Of a DNA stretch of 64,000 nucleotides, positions 32,702-41,978 are shown in pieces; position 1 is the first letter of the stretch; each line of letters begins with the position of its first letter. The translations under genes and the position numbers were made by a program. The notes beneath the pieces were generated by a model. It saw only the letters and a list, made by a program, of their open reading frames with translations, was not told where the DNA came from and ran no database searches. This stretch comes from Xenophilus sp. L33 (GTDB lineage: Bacteria; Pseudomonadota; Gammaproteobacteria; Burkholderiales; Burkholderiaceae_C): NCBI RefSeq assembly GCF_009765735.1, contig NZ_LMUW01000056.1, positions 1-64,000 of the forward strand, given 5' to 3'.

Positions 32702-33915
32702 CAGATCACCTCCGCGAGCGCGCTGCGCAGTTCCTCTGCCAGCAGGTAGGCAGCGGTCTGGAGCCGCGCCACCACGATGTTCTGGTGCGACTTGCTCAGA
32801 TGCACCACGCGCCAGGCCGTTCCGAGCACGGTCGTCACCTGCTGGTAGCGGTTGAGCACCTCGTAGAAGTGCAGTCGCACCGGATCGATCGCGAGGCCCG
32901 AGGCTTCCTGATAGCGCGCGTGGAATTCCTCGATCGGCATCAGTCCGCAGATCAGGTAGGTCTTGCCGTCCTCGGCCATGTGGCCGATCACCCGCGCGGT
33001 CGACCAGGCCAGGTCGCGATGCCGGTCGCCAATGTAGGCGCGCTCCCAGTCGAGGATCGCGGTCACGCGGCCGCTCTCCTCGTCGAACAGGAAATTGCCG
33101 GCGCGGTAGTCGCCATGCACCACGCTGGCCCGGTCGAGCGTCGGCACGTTGCGTGCCAGCCAGTTGGCGGCCACATCCATCAGCGCGAATTCCTCGCCGC
33201 GGTCTTCCTCCCAGACGCGCAGCGTGCGGTTGATCTGCAGCTGCGCACTCTCGGTGCGGCCGATCGCCGGGCGGCTGAACGAATCGAGCGCGGCGCGCTC
33301 GTGGTCGAAGGTGTGGATCTTCGCCAGGTCGTTGACGAACTGCGGCGCCAGCAGCGCGCGCAGCCGCGGACCGAAGTTGGTGCCGATGCCGGTCACGCTG
33401 CCGCTGGCGATAGTGGTCGGCTTGCCGACGCCGTGCGCGAAGTCGTAGACCAGCGCCGGCTCGGGGAACCACTTGCCGTCCGGATCGACCCAGTACATCT
33501 TCGGTACCGGCACCACGCCGGCGAGCGCGCGCAGCAGCTCGTATTCGCGCAGCCGGCTGGAGGCGTTGATCGACTCGGTCGGCTCCATCCGCACCACCAG
33601 GTCGGAGGTCGTCGGGCCGGCCGCGGGATCGGTCCAGCGCAAGGTGAACCGCATCTGCAGCTTGGAGGCGCCGCCGGCCAGCCAGCACTGGTCGGAGATC
33701 TCGAAGGGATCGCGCAGCACGTCCTTCAGCATCGCGGACAGCGAATCGGACAGCAGCTGCAGGCTTACCAGAGTGTAGGGCGGCCCGGACCGGCGCTCCA
33801 TCTTGCGGGTCAGCAGGCGGTCGATCTCCGGCTCGATCGGATAGCGCCGCCTGAGCGACGCGATGAACTCCGGCGTCGGCGTGTCGCGGATGTCGAAGGG
33901 GTTCTCGGTGGCCAC
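32701..33915 (-). CDS. APH-fold phosphotransferase, copy 1 (LvaA/ACAD10-like)
   Basis: The 404-residue protein has the aminoglycoside-phosphotransferase kinase fold: VVHGDYRAGNFLFDE (catalytic Asp of HGD) and ILDWERAYIGDRHRDLAW (DxD-like metal site). Relatives next to acyl-CoA genes (LvaA; the ACAD10/11 kinase domain) phosphorylate 4-hydroxyacyl-CoA, and this is the likely role here rather than antibiotic resistance. GTG at 33915 has AAAGGA upstream. It is coupled to the small helical gene. Confidence 0.85.
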   Translation of the reverse strand: MATENPFDIRDTPTPEFIASLRRRYPIEPEIDRLLTRKMERRSGPPYTLVSLQLLSDSLSAMLKDVLRDPFEISDQCWLAGGASKLQMRFTLRWTDPAAGPTTSDLVVRMEPTESINASSRLREYELLRALAGVVPVPKMYWVDPDGKWFPEPALVYDFAHGVGKPTTIASGSVTGIGTNFGPRLRALLAPQFVNDLAKIHTFDHERAALDSFSRPAIGRTESAQLQINRTLRVWEEDRGEEFALMDVAANWLARNVPTLDRASVVHGDYRAGNFLFDEESGRVTAILDWERAYIGDRHRDLAWSTARVIGHMAEDGKTYLICGLMPIEEFHARYQEASGLAIDPVRLHFYEVLNRYQQVTTVLGTAWRVVHLSKSHQNIVVARLQTAAYLLAEELRSALAEVI

Positions 33916-33941
33916 GGGTCGCTGTCCTTTCTCGTCGGATC

Positions 33942-35498
33942 TCAGTCCAGGCTCTGCCGCAGCGCGTGCTTGAGCACCTTTCCGGCGCCGCTCAACGGCA
34001 GCTCCGCGACCAGCCTCAATTCCTTCGGGATCTTGTAGCGAGCGAGCCGCGGCCCGCAGAATTCCTGGAGCGCTTCGAGGCTGAGCGCCGCGCCCGGTTT
34101 CACGACCAGCACCGCGCAGACACGTTCGCCCCACTGCGGATCGGGCCTGCCGATTACGGCGGCGTGGTGGATATCCGGATGCTCCTGCAGCGCGCTCTCG
34201 ATCTCCGCCGGATAGATGTTCTCGCCGCCGCTGATGATCATGTCCTTCAGGCGGTCGTTGACGAAGAGGTAGCCGTCCGCGTCGAAGCTGCCGACGTCGC
34301 CGGTGCGGAACCAGCCGTCGCTGCCGAGCACGCCGGCCGTGGCTTCGGGCCGCCGCCAGTAGCCGGCCATCACGGTCGGGCCGCGCACGCAGATCTCGCC
34401 CTTCACGCCCGCTTCGTCGATCGGCCGGCCGTCAGCGTCGATCAGCCGGACCTCGGACAGTGGCACCGCACGGCCGGCGGAATTGAGCTTCGCGGTCGCC
34501 GACCCGGTCTCCAGGAAGGTGCACAGCGTGACGATCTCGCTCATGCCGTAGGTGTGGCTGACCGCGATGTTCCGGCCCGCGTAGAGGCGCAGCAGCGATT
34601 CCGGGCTCGGCGCGCCGCCGACGATCAGCAGGCGCAGGCTCGACAGGTCGGCGCCGTCGAAGCTCGGATGCTGGCTCAGCATCAGCATCATGGTCGGCAC
34701 CGAGAAGGTCATCGTGACGCGATGCGCCGCGATCGCGGCGATCACCGCGCCGGCGTCGAAGCCGCGATGCAGCACCACCTCGCCGCCCACCAGCAACAGC
34801 GGCGACAGCAGCACGAAGAGGCCACCGACGTGGAACATCGGCGCGGTGGTGAGCAGCCTGTCCTGTCCGGTGATGCCGTAGCAGAGGATCCAGTTGAGGT
34901 TGTTGGCCCACAGGTTGCCGTGGGTCAGCATCGCGCCCTTGGGCACGCCGGTCGTGCCCGAGGTGTAGACCAGCGCCGCGACGTCGCCCGCCCGCACGCC
35001 GGCCGGCGGCGGCGGCTCGAGATCGCGCGCGACCCAGGCGTCGAGCGACTGCCAGCCTTCTACCGCGCCGCCGGCGTGCAGGTATTCGCGGCAGGGCAGG
35101 TCGGCGCGCATCGGCTCGACCAGCGCCAGGTGCTCGGTACCGACGATCAGCGTGTGCACCTCGGCATCGAGGATCAGCGTCTTCAGCTCCGCCGTCGTCA
35201 GCCGGAAGTTGAAGGGCACGAAGATCGCGCCCAGCGAGGCCGCGGCCAGCAGGCCCAGCACGCATTCCGGCCGGTTGAAGCCGAGGAAGCCGACCCGGTC
35301 GCCCTTGCGGACGCCACCCGCGTACAAGGCTGCCGCGAAGCGCCCAGCGAAACCGGCCATGTCGGCGTAGGTCCAGGTCCGGCCTTCGAAGCTCAGGGCC
35401 GCGCGCGGCCCGTCAAGCAAGGCCCGGCGCGCGAAGGAACTCCACAGCGTGGTCGGATCCTCCGCGGGAGCCGCTTGCGGGATGCGCGTGCTGTCCAT
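33942..35498 (-). CDS. AMP-dependent acyl-CoA synthetase (copy 2)
   Basis: The 518-residue enzyme has canonical motifs: YTSGTTGVPKGAMLTHGN (A3), TYGMSE (A5), RTGDVGSFDADGYLFVNDRLKDMI (A7), SGGENIYPAEIE (A8) and the A10 Lys in SGAGKVLKHALR. It forms an acyl-CoA from a fatty or aromatic acid. It differs strongly from copy 1, so the two probably act on different acids. The next gene upstream (crotonase) is 13 bases away. Confidence 0.93.
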   Translation of the reverse strand: MDSTRIPQAAPAEDPTTLWSSFARRALLDGPRAALSFEGRTWTYADMAGFAGRFAAALYAGGVRKGDRVGFLGFNRPECVLGLLAAASLGAIFVPFNFRLTTAELKTLILDAEVHTLIVGTEHLALVEPMRADLPCREYLHAGGAVEGWQSLDAWVARDLEPPPPAGVRAGDVAALVYTSGTTGVPKGAMLTHGNLWANNLNWILCYGITGQDRLLTTAPMFHVGGLFVLLSPLLLVGGEVVLHRGFDAGAVIAAIAAHRVTMTFSVPTMMLMLSQHPSFDGADLSSLRLLIVGGAPSPESLLRLYAGRNIAVSHTYGMSEIVTLCTFLETGSATAKLNSAGRAVPLSEVRLIDADGRPIDEAGVKGEICVRGPTVMAGYWRRPEATAGVLGSDGWFRTGDVGSFDADGYLFVNDRLKDMIISGGENIYPAEIESALQEHPDIHHAAVIGRPDPQWGERVCAVLVVKPGAALSLEALQEFCGPRLARYKIPKELRLVAELPLSGAGKVLKHALRQSLD

Positions 35499-35511
35499 GG
35501 CGGTCGGCCGC

Positions 35512-36300
35512 TCAGCGGCCCGCGAATTTCGGCTTGCGCCGCTGCGCCACTTCGCAGATGCCGTTCCAGCCGTCCTCGGATCGCGTGACCCGGGTCATGG
35601 CGCGGGCTTCCTGTTCCATCTGCGACTCGATCGGCTGCGACCAGGTCGACAGCAGCAGGTTCTTGATCTCGCCGAAAGCCACCGTCGGTCCGGCCGCCAG
35701 TTCCCGCGCCAGCGCCCAGGATTCCTCGCCCAGCGCGGCATCGTCGACCACGTGGCTGATCAAGCCGTTGGCCAGCGATTCCTCGGCGCTCCAGGTCTGG
35801 TTGCGCATGAAAAACTCCGCCGCCCGCCGGATGCCGACGCGGCGCGGGATGAAGGTGGTGCCGCCGCCGTCCGGCAGCAGACCGATGCCGGTGTAGGCGG
35901 CATAGAAGCGCGCCGAACGGGCGGCGATGCAGAAGTCGGCCGCCGCGCACAACGCGGTGAAGCCACCGACCACGAGCGAATGCACCGACACCACCACCGG
36001 CGCGTTCATCCGCGCGAAGCGCGATAGCGCCGAGTGCAGCCCGACGGTCGCGTTCTTGATGAAGACCTGCAGTTCCGCGCGATCGCGGTTCATCGTCTTC
36101 AGGTCGGCACCGACGCCGAAGTACTTGCCGGCCGCGTCGATCAGCACGCAGCGCACCGACGGGTCCTCGTCGAGCTCGCTGGCGATGCGGCTGAGCTCGG
36201 TGTTGAAGCGCAGGTCCATCGGGTTGCCGCGCTCGGGCTGGTTGAAGGTGACGTGCGCGATGCCGTCGGCGATCTCGAGCTTGAAGGATTCGTAGGTCAT
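35512..36300 (-). CDS. Crotonase-family protein, isomerase-like active site
   Basis: The 262-residue protein has the crotonase fold, with oxyanion-hole segments around GVGADLKTM and HSLVVGGFTALCAAAD. The first catalytic Glu of hydratases (in GGGCELA) is replaced by Ala, and the second (PE) by Tyr-Thr, while LLPDGGGT is present. Asp at this site is used by PaaG-type isomerases. So it is more likely an isomerase or a lyase than a hydratase. It lies between acyl-CoA ligase copy 2 and the dehydrogenase. Confidence 0.85.
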   Translation of the reverse strand: MTYESFKLEIADGIAHVTFNQPERGNPMDLRFNTELSRIASELDEDPSVRCVLIDAAGKYFGVGADLKTMNRDRAELQVFIKNATVGLHSALSRFARMNAPVVVSVHSLVVGGFTALCAAADFCIAARSARFYAAYTGIGLLPDGGGTTFIPRRVGIRRAAEFFMRNQTWSAEESLANGLISHVVDDAALGEESWALARELAAGPTVAFGEIKNLLLSTWSQPIESQMEQEARAMTRVTRSEDGWNGICEVAQRRKPKFAGR

Positions 36301-36327
36301 GCGGGCTTTCGTGGAATCGATCTCGGG

Positions 36328-37467
36328 TCAGTCACGGGTCTTCTGGCGGGCGATGACCATCTTCATGATCTGCGCCGTCCCGTCGCCGATCTGCAGGCCG
36401 AGGAGGTCGCGCAGCCGCTGCTCGAAGGGCATTTCCTTCGAGTAGCCGCCATGGCCGTGGGTCAGGAGGCATGTGTTGACGATGTCGTAGGCGAGCTTCG
36501 GGCCCCACCATTTGCACATGGCCGCCTCGGCGGTGTGAGGCAGCCCCTGGTCCTTGAGCCACAGTGTTTGCAGGCACAGCAGCCGGGCACCGCTCCAGTG
36601 GGTCTCGGCCTCTGCCAGCGGGAAGGTCACGCCCTGGTATTCGGTGAGCGCCTTGCCGAACGTGAAGCGCTGCCGCGTGTACTGCCAGGCGGCATCGAGC
36701 GACAGGCGCGCGACGCCCAGGCAGAGGATGCCGAGCAGCGCGCGGCTGTAGTCGAAGCCGGCCATGACCTGCGAGAAGGCCTGGTTCTCCTCGCCCAGGC
36801 GCAGCTCCGCTGGGATGCGCACCTCGTCAAAGAAGAGCGAGCCGCGGCCCACGCTGCGGGTGCCGTGGTCGTCGAATTCGGTGCGGGTGATGCCGGGCGT
36901 GTCCAGCGGGATCAGGAAGGAGCTGATGCCCTTGGCCCGCGACTCGGTGCTGCCAGTGCGGGCGAAGACCACCGCGAAGTCCGCCTGGCCGGCCATGCTG
37001 ATCGAGGTCTTCTCGCCGTTGATGACATAGCTGTCGCCGTCGCGCCGCGCCTTCAACTTGAGGTTGGCGGCGTCCGAGCCGCCGCCCGGTTCGGTCAGCG
37101 CGATCGCCGGGATCAGTTCACCGCGCAGCATGCCCTCGATCCATGGCTTGACCACTTGCGGCTGCCCAAAGGCGGTGAGGATCTGGCCGAGCAGCGATGC
37201 GGTGATCGTGATGTAACCGATGTTGAGGTCGTCGCCGCACAGCGCCTCGACCACCAGGCCGGCGGTGAGGCAGCTCTGGCCGAGGCCGCCCACCGCCTCG
37301 GGCAACTCGATACCGAAGAGGCCCAGATCGCCCATCCGGCGAAGTGTCGGCCGGTCGAGCCGCCCTTGCTGGTCGCGCAAACGGTAGTTCGGAGCGATGT
37401 GGTCGCGCGCGAAGGTGCGTGCCGCATCGACGAGTTCCCGCTGCTCGGGGCTCAGGCTGAATTCCAT
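36328..37467 (-). CDS. Acyl-CoA dehydrogenase
   Basis: The 379-residue FAD enzyme starts MEFSLSPEQRELVDAARTF. FAD-contact sequences ALTEPGGGSDA and TSISMAGQADF are seen. Near the C-terminus LGLQIGDGTAQIMK stands where most members have EGT: the usual catalytic Glu is Asp. Asp-type enzymes include some cyclohexanecarboxyl-CoA dehydrogenases, so an alicyclic substrate is possible. It begins 3 bases after the MHS transporter gene stop in the operon. Confidence 0.93.
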   Translation of the reverse strand: MEFSLSPEQRELVDAARTFARDHIAPNYRLRDQQGRLDRPTLRRMGDLGLFGIELPEAVGGLGQSCLTAGLVVEALCGDDLNIGYITITASLLGQILTAFGQPQVVKPWIEGMLRGELIPAIALTEPGGGSDAANLKLKARRDGDSYVINGEKTSISMAGQADFAVVFARTGSTESRAKGISSFLIPLDTPGITRTEFDDHGTRSVGRGSLFFDEVRIPAELRLGEENQAFSQVMAGFDYSRALLGILCLGVARLSLDAAWQYTRQRFTFGKALTEYQGVTFPLAEAETHWSGARLLCLQTLWLKDQGLPHTAEAAMCKWWGPKLAYDIVNTCLLTHGHGGYSKEMPFEQRLRDLLGLQIGDGTAQIMKMVIARQKTRD

Positions 37468-37470
37468 GAA

Positions 37471-39150
37471 TCAATACCAGTCTTGGATTTTTCGGTTGAC
37501 GGTCTCGGGGATGAAGAGGGCCACGACCACCGCGCCGAACAGGGCCCACACGACCGGGTACCAGAGCCCGAAGTAGATGTCGCCGCTGGCCGCGACCATG
37601 GCGAAGACGATCGGCACCAGGAAGCCGGAGACCCAGTTGCCGACGTGATACGGCACCGAAAGCGTGGTGTAGCGGATGCGCGCCGGAAACATCTCGACCA
37701 TCACCGCGGTCGAAGCGCCGTAGGCCAGCGGCATCAGCGCAGCCATCAACGCCATGATCAGCCAGACCATCGGCAGGTTGATCTGGGCCGGATCGGCCTT
37801 GGCCGGATAGCCGGCGGCACGCACCGCGGCCTTGACGTCCTGGGTGAAGGCATCGTTGCGCGCCTTGAAGGCGGCGGCGTCCAAGCCGTTGCCGTCGAAG
37901 CTCGCGATGCTCGTCTGTCCGATCTTCACTTCGGCCGTACCGTGTGCCGGTGCCTCGGCGTTGGTGTAGTTCACGCCTTCTTTGGCCAACGTCGCCTTGG
38001 CGATGTCGCAGGACGAGAGGAATTTCGAGACTCCCGTCGGGTTGAAGATGAAGGAGCACTCGGTCGGGTCGGCGCTGACCGAGATCGGCGAGGCGTTCAG
38101 CGCCGCCTCGTAGGCCGGATTGGCGAAGTGCGTCAGGGCCTTGACGAACGGGAAGTACACGATCGCCGCGATCACGCAGCCGGCAATGATGGTGGGCTTG
38201 CGACCGATCCGGTCGGAAAGCCGTCCGACCAGCGGGAACAGTGGTATCGACACCAGGATCGCGAGTCCGGCCAGGATGTTGGTGGTGAGCGGATCGACCT
38301 TCAAGGTCTGCTGCAGGAAGAGCAGCGGATAGATCAGGCCCATCGCACCAACCGCAGTCACGCCGGTGACGCAACCGAACATGACGATCACCATGCGCCA
38401 GACATTCTTCCAGCTGCCGAAGGCCTCGCGGATCGGCGCTTTCGAGGTCAGGCCCTTCTTCTTCATGCGCTCGAACACCGGCGACTCCGACAGGCTCATG
38501 CGGATCCACACCGACACCGCCAGAAGCAGTGCCGAGAACAGGAAGGGAATGCGCCATCCCCAATCGGCGAACACCGCTTCGCCGACCAGCGTGCGGGTGC
38601 CGATGATCACGATCAGCGACAGCGTGAAGCCCGCCGCCGAGCAGCTCTGCACCCAGGCGGTGAAGTAACCCAGCTTGCCGGGCGGCGCATGCTCCGCGAC
38701 ATAGGTCGAGGCACCGCCGTATTCGCCGCCGAGCGAGAGACCCTGCACCACGCGCAGGACCATCAGCAGCACCGGCGCCGCGAGACCCCAGGACGCATAG
38801 CCTGGCAGGATGCCGACCAGCGACGTGGCCAGCCCCATGCCCGCCACCGTGACCAGGAAGGTGTACTTGCGCCCGACGATGTCGCCGATGCGGCCGAAGA
38901 AGAATGCGCCGAGCGGCCGCACCGCATAGGCCACCGAGAACGCCATAAGCGCGAATATGAAGCCGAGGCTCGGACTCAGGTTGGCGAAGAACTTCGCCGC
39001 GATGATCGGCGAGAGCGAGCCGAAGAGCAGGAAGTCGTACCACTCGAACACGGTCCCCAGCGAGGAACCGAAGACCACCCGTTTCTCTTCCCGGGTCATC
39101 GAAGCCGCGCGCACCGGTTCCGCCGGTGTCGCCACCGCACCTGTTTCCAT
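37471..39150 (-). CDS. MHS-family MFS transporter with a large loop insertion
   Basis: The 559-residue protein starts like metabolite:H+ symporters (VVFGSSLGTVFEWYDFLLFGSL) and has GRIGDIVGRKYTF and QGLSLGGEYGGASTYVAE. About 12 membrane segments are seen. Between the ninth and tenth lies a loop of around 100 residues with two Cys (PTECSFIF, SSCDIAK), Ala- and Asp-rich, probably outside. Likely imports the organic acid used by this operon. Confidence 0.88.
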   Translation of the reverse strand: METGAVATPAEPVRAASMTREEKRVVFGSSLGTVFEWYDFLLFGSLSPIIAAKFFANLSPSLGFIFALMAFSVAYAVRPLGAFFFGRIGDIVGRKYTFLVTVAGMGLATSLVGILPGYASWGLAAPVLLMVLRVVQGLSLGGEYGGASTYVAEHAPPGKLGYFTAWVQSCSAAGFTLSLIVIIGTRTLVGEAVFADWGWRIPFLFSALLLAVSVWIRMSLSESPVFERMKKKGLTSKAPIREAFGSWKNVWRMVIVMFGCVTGVTAVGAMGLIYPLLFLQQTLKVDPLTTNILAGLAILVSIPLFPLVGRLSDRIGRKPTIIAGCVIAAIVYFPFVKALTHFANPAYEAALNASPISVSADPTECSFIFNPTGVSKFLSSCDIAKATLAKEGVNYTNAEAPAHGTAEVKIGQTSIASFDGNGLDAAAFKARNDAFTQDVKAAVRAAGYPAKADPAQINLPMVWLIMALMAALMPLAYGASTAVMVEMFPARIRYTTLSVPYHVGNWVSGFLVPIVFAMVAASGDIYFGLWYPVVWALFGAVVVALFIPETVNRKIQDWY

Positions 39151-39160
39151 GCTTGTCTCC

Positions 39161-40168
39161 TTAGACCCAGACGGTCGGTGACGGGTCGGTGTAGAAGCGG
39201 CCGCGCCGCTGGTTGAGGTAAGGCAGGTTGTAGTTGGGCAGCACGACGCCGTAACCGTCCCGGTCCCCGTAGGACCAGCGCATCATCGAGTTGAAGGTGA
39301 TCGCGCTCGGATAGGGGCTCCAGGGTGCGCCGACGTCGGCGGTTGCTCGCAGGTGGAAGCGCTTGCCGCGCGTGTCCTTGACCGACATCTGCAGGCCGGT
39401 GCACATCAGGCCGTGATGGTTGCTGGTCATCGTCAGCTCGCTGGTCAGGCCGTAGACCTTGCCCTGATCGAGCACGTAGCCATGCGTCAGCTGGAACTGC
39501 TCCGCGCCCTTGAGGTCGGGATTCCACGGACAGATCATGTGGAAGGCCAGGTCGGGACCGAAGGTCGCCGAGACGATGTACATGTTCTTGATCACCATCG
39601 GATCGCGCGGGCCCCAGCTGTGGTCCATGCGCTCGATGCTGTCGACCTTGAACGTTCGCCCGCGCACCGTCAGCGTGCCGGTGGCGCGGCCGGTGAGGTC
39701 GAAGTGGCCGGCCAGGTGCTTCTTGCCGGTGTCGATATCGGCATGCATGTCCTCGACCCGTCCGGCCTGCGGACTGTGATTCGGGTCGTGGATGTCGAAG
39801 GGATCCATCAGCCCTTCCCAGTCGATGTGGATCTCGGTGCCGTCGAAGCCCTGGTAGTCGATCCGGAAGTTGCGCGGCGCATCGGTCGCACGGATGCTCA
39901 GACCGATCGGCGAGGTCAGCTCCGAGAACTTCTTCGGCGCCGGCAGGTGCTGGTTGTCGTTGTAGTGCAGCAGGTCGGATCGGTTGTCGGAAAGCGCACC
40001 GCAAACCATGATCTGGTTCGACATCACCCCCATCGCCGGCCGCGCGCAGACGTAGACCAGCGCGTAGATGTGCTCTTCCGGGATGACGATCGGGATCAGG
40101 TAGGTCTCGACCCAGTTGTGGTCGGCATCAGGCGGGTTCTGGTAGTCGATCTGTTCGGCGGTGATCAT
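39161..40168 (-). CDS. DUF7064-type (CrtC/AttH lipocalin-like) protein, copy 2
   Basis: The 335-residue protein is the paralogue of 31142-32149. Shared blocks are NWVETYLIPIVIPEEHIYAL, GALSDNRSDLLHYN, DWEGLMDPFDIHDPNHSP, GHFDLTGRATGTLTVRGR and SIERMDHSWGPRDP. The DHSWG motif is kept, so both copies are probably active. Its start overlaps the stop of the helical protein gene by four bases. Confidence 0.8.
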   Translation of the reverse strand: MITAEQIDYQNPPDADHNWVETYLIPIVIPEEHIYALVYVCARPAMGVMSNQIMVCGALSDNRSDLLHYNDNQHLPAPKKFSELTSPIGLSIRATDAPRNFRIDYQGFDGTEIHIDWEGLMDPFDIHDPNHSPQAGRVEDMHADIDTGKKHLAGHFDLTGRATGTLTVRGRTFKVDSIERMDHSWGPRDPMVIKNMYIVSATFGPDLAFHMICPWNPDLKGAEQFQLTHGYVLDQGKVYGLTSELTMTSNHHGLMCTGLQMSVKDTRGKRFHLRATADVGAPWSPYPSAITFNSMMRWSYGDRDGYGVVLPNYNLPYLNQRRGRFYTDPSPTVWV

Positions 40169-40722
40169 GCGGAGGCTTTCTCGGCGTCGGCCGGTGGCCG
40201 GGCGAGCGCCCCGGCGAGGGTCAGAAGGCGGCTGGCCTCGGAATCGAAGCCGACCGGCGCGAACCAGGCGCGCTGCACGTCGAGCCAGGGCTTCGCATTG
40301 GCCAGAACGGCGCGCTCGACGAGCGCCCTGTCGTGTTCGTCGCAACCGGCGCTCGCGCGGATCAGGGCACTCGATGCGGCGCCCAGTCGCGCAGTGGCCT
40401 GCTGGATGTCGCCTTCCGCTGCGCCGGGCGCTGCGGCCAGCGCGACGGCCGGCGTCAGCGCGGCAGCCAGGGCCGTGGCCACGTCGTCGCCGCAGGCCAT
40501 GGCCGCTGGCGTCAGCGCCTCGGCCAAGCCGATCGCGCTGCGCAGGTCGAAGCGGATGCGCTCGCCACGCAGCGGCAGCTGCTCGCACACCATCCCGAGG
40601 AAACTGCAGACCATGCGCAACTGCTCGACCGCCAGCGGGTTGGCGGGATCGACCGCGGGGGCGACCACTTCCTTCAGGGACTTGAGCGCGGCTCGCAAGC
40701 CGGTCGTGGTGTGATCGGACAT
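40165..40722 (-). CDS. Small helical protein, copy 2 (possible kinase partner)
   Basis: The 185-residue helical protein matches copy 1 in the N-terminal block (LRAALKSLKEVVAPAVDPANPLAV) and in ALIRASAGCDEHDRALVERAV...PWLDVQRAWFAP, compared with ALVRRSVDFD...LLDAQRSWFLP. The central part is Ala-rich and less conserved. It is coupled to the kinase gene by a one-base stop/start overlap, as in copy 1, and to the DUF7064-type gene by ATGA. Confidence 0.7.
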   Translation of the reverse strand: MSDHTTTGLRAALKSLKEVVAPAVDPANPLAVEQLRMVCSFLGMVCEQLPLRGERIRFDLRSAIGLAEALTPAAMACGDDVATALAAALTPAVALAAAPGAAEGDIQQATARLGAASSALIRASAGCDEHDRALVERAVLANAKPWLDVQRAWFAPVGFDSEASRLLTLAGALARPPADAEKASA

Positions 40723-41978
40723 CAGAGCAGCTCCTCGAGCGTCTTGCGCAGTTGCTCGGCGGCCGAATACCCGACCGGCTCGGCCAGCGCCAGCAGGATG
40801 TCCTGATGGGTCTTGCCCAGATGCACCACGCGGAATCCGGAAGCGATCGCGGAGATCACCAGCTGGTAGCTGTTGAAGATCGTGTAGTAGCGCAGCCGCA
40901 CCGGATCGACCGTCAGCCCTGAAGCCTTCTCGTACTGCTCGAAGAATTCGTCGAGCGGCATCAGGCCGCTGGCCAGGAAGGTCTTGCCGTCCTCCCCCAT
41001 GTGGCCGAAGGCATGGTTGGCGGTCCAGGCCAGGTCGCGGTGGCGGTCTCCGAGGTAGCCGCGCTCCCAGTCGAGCACCGCGGTGATCTCCAGGCTGCGC
41101 TCGTCGAAGAGGAAGTTGCCCGAACGGTAGTCGCCATGAACCACGCTGACGTTGTCCAGCACCGGCAGGTTGCGCTCCAGCCAGTTGGCCGCGACCTCGG
41201 CCAGCGGGAAATCGTCGCCGCGGTCTTCCTCCCAGATCCGACGGGCGCGCTGCAACTGCTTGAGCGCGCTCTCGGTGGTGCCGACGCCAGGACGGTCGAA
41301 GGCCGGCAGCTCGGCGGAGCCGACGTCGAAATTGTGGATGGTCGCCAGCAGCTGCACGAACCGAGGCGCTAGGCGCTCGCGCAACTCGGGCCCGAAATCG
41401 GTACCGATTCCGGCGAGCCGGCCCGAGCCGGTGGCCCGTGGCTTGGTGACGCCTTCGCAGAAGGCGTAGAGGAGCGCCGGCTCCGGGAAGCATTCGGCCT
41501 CGGCGTCGACCCAGAAGGCGTGCGGCACCGGCACCACGCCTTCGAAGGCGCGCAGCAGCTGGAATTCGCGAGCGCGACTGGTGGAGTTGACCGACTCGCT
41601 CGGCTCCATCCGCACCACCATGCGGTCGGCGGACGGCCCTCGCCCGGGCGCATTCCAGTGCAGCGTGTAGCCCATCTGGATCTTCGAGGCGCCGCCGGCG
41701 AACCAGCGCTGGTCGGTGATGCGGAACGGCCCCTCGATCACGGTCGCCAGGAAGGCCTGCAGGTGTCCGGTCATGCGCTCGAGGCTGGCGCCGGCGTAAG
41801 CCGGTTCGCCGCGACGCCGCATCTTGCGGGTCAGCATCTTGTCCATTTCGCGCTCGGCCGGATAGGTGGCGCGGATGCTTTCGATCAGCGCCGGCGTCGG
41901 ACTGTCGCGGTGGGCGCCGGTGATTGACAGCGGCCCCAGCCGATGGGCTTCATCCGGAACCGTCCTTGTCGTATGCAT
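40722..41978 (-). CDS. APH-fold phosphotransferase, copy 2 (LvaA/ACAD10-like)
   Basis: The 418-residue kinase-fold protein has VVHGDYRSGNFLFDE and VLDWERGYLGDRHRDLAW, as in copy 1. Both copies share RKMxRRxxPxY, FAGGASKIQM/LAGGASKLQM, VVRMEPSESVNSTSR and IWEEDRGDDF. The only ATG near the 5' end, at 41978, lies inside the palindrome at 41971-41984. No better start was found, so the gene may be leaderless or start at a rare codon. Confidence 0.85.
   Translation of the reverse strand: MHTTRTVPDEAHRLGPLSITGAHRDSPTPALIESIRATYPAEREMDKMLTRKMRRRGEPAYAGASLERMTGHLQAFLATVIEGPFRITDQRWFAGGASKIQMGYTLHWNAPGRGPSADRMVVRMEPSESVNSTSRAREFQLLRAFEGVVPVPHAFWVDAEAECFPEPALLYAFCEGVTKPRATGSGRLAGIGTDFGPELRERLAPRFVQLLATIHNFDVGSAELPAFDRPGVGTTESALKQLQRARRIWEEDRGDDFPLAEVAANWLERNLPVLDNVSVVHGDYRSGNFLFDERSLEITAVLDWERGYLGDRHRDLAWTANHAFGHMGEDGKTFLASGLMPLDEFFEQYEKASGLTVDPVRLRYYTIFNSYQLVISAIASGFRVVHLGKTHQDILLALAEPVGYSAAEQLRKTLEELL

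Noticed and set aside
32702..33688. Upstream extension of the small helical protein gene
   Set aside because: It is another frame of the kinase gene; the ATG at 32701 and paralogue copy 2 support the short form.
36034..39216. Plus-strand 1060-residue open frame
   Set aside because: It is the antisense of crotonase, dehydrogenase and transporter genes and rich in His, Arg and Gln, typical for antisense frames.
32701..41978. Aminoglycoside resistance genes
   Set aside because: The two APH-fold proteins are embedded in an acyl-CoA locus and resemble acyl-CoA-linked kinases rather than resistance enzymes.
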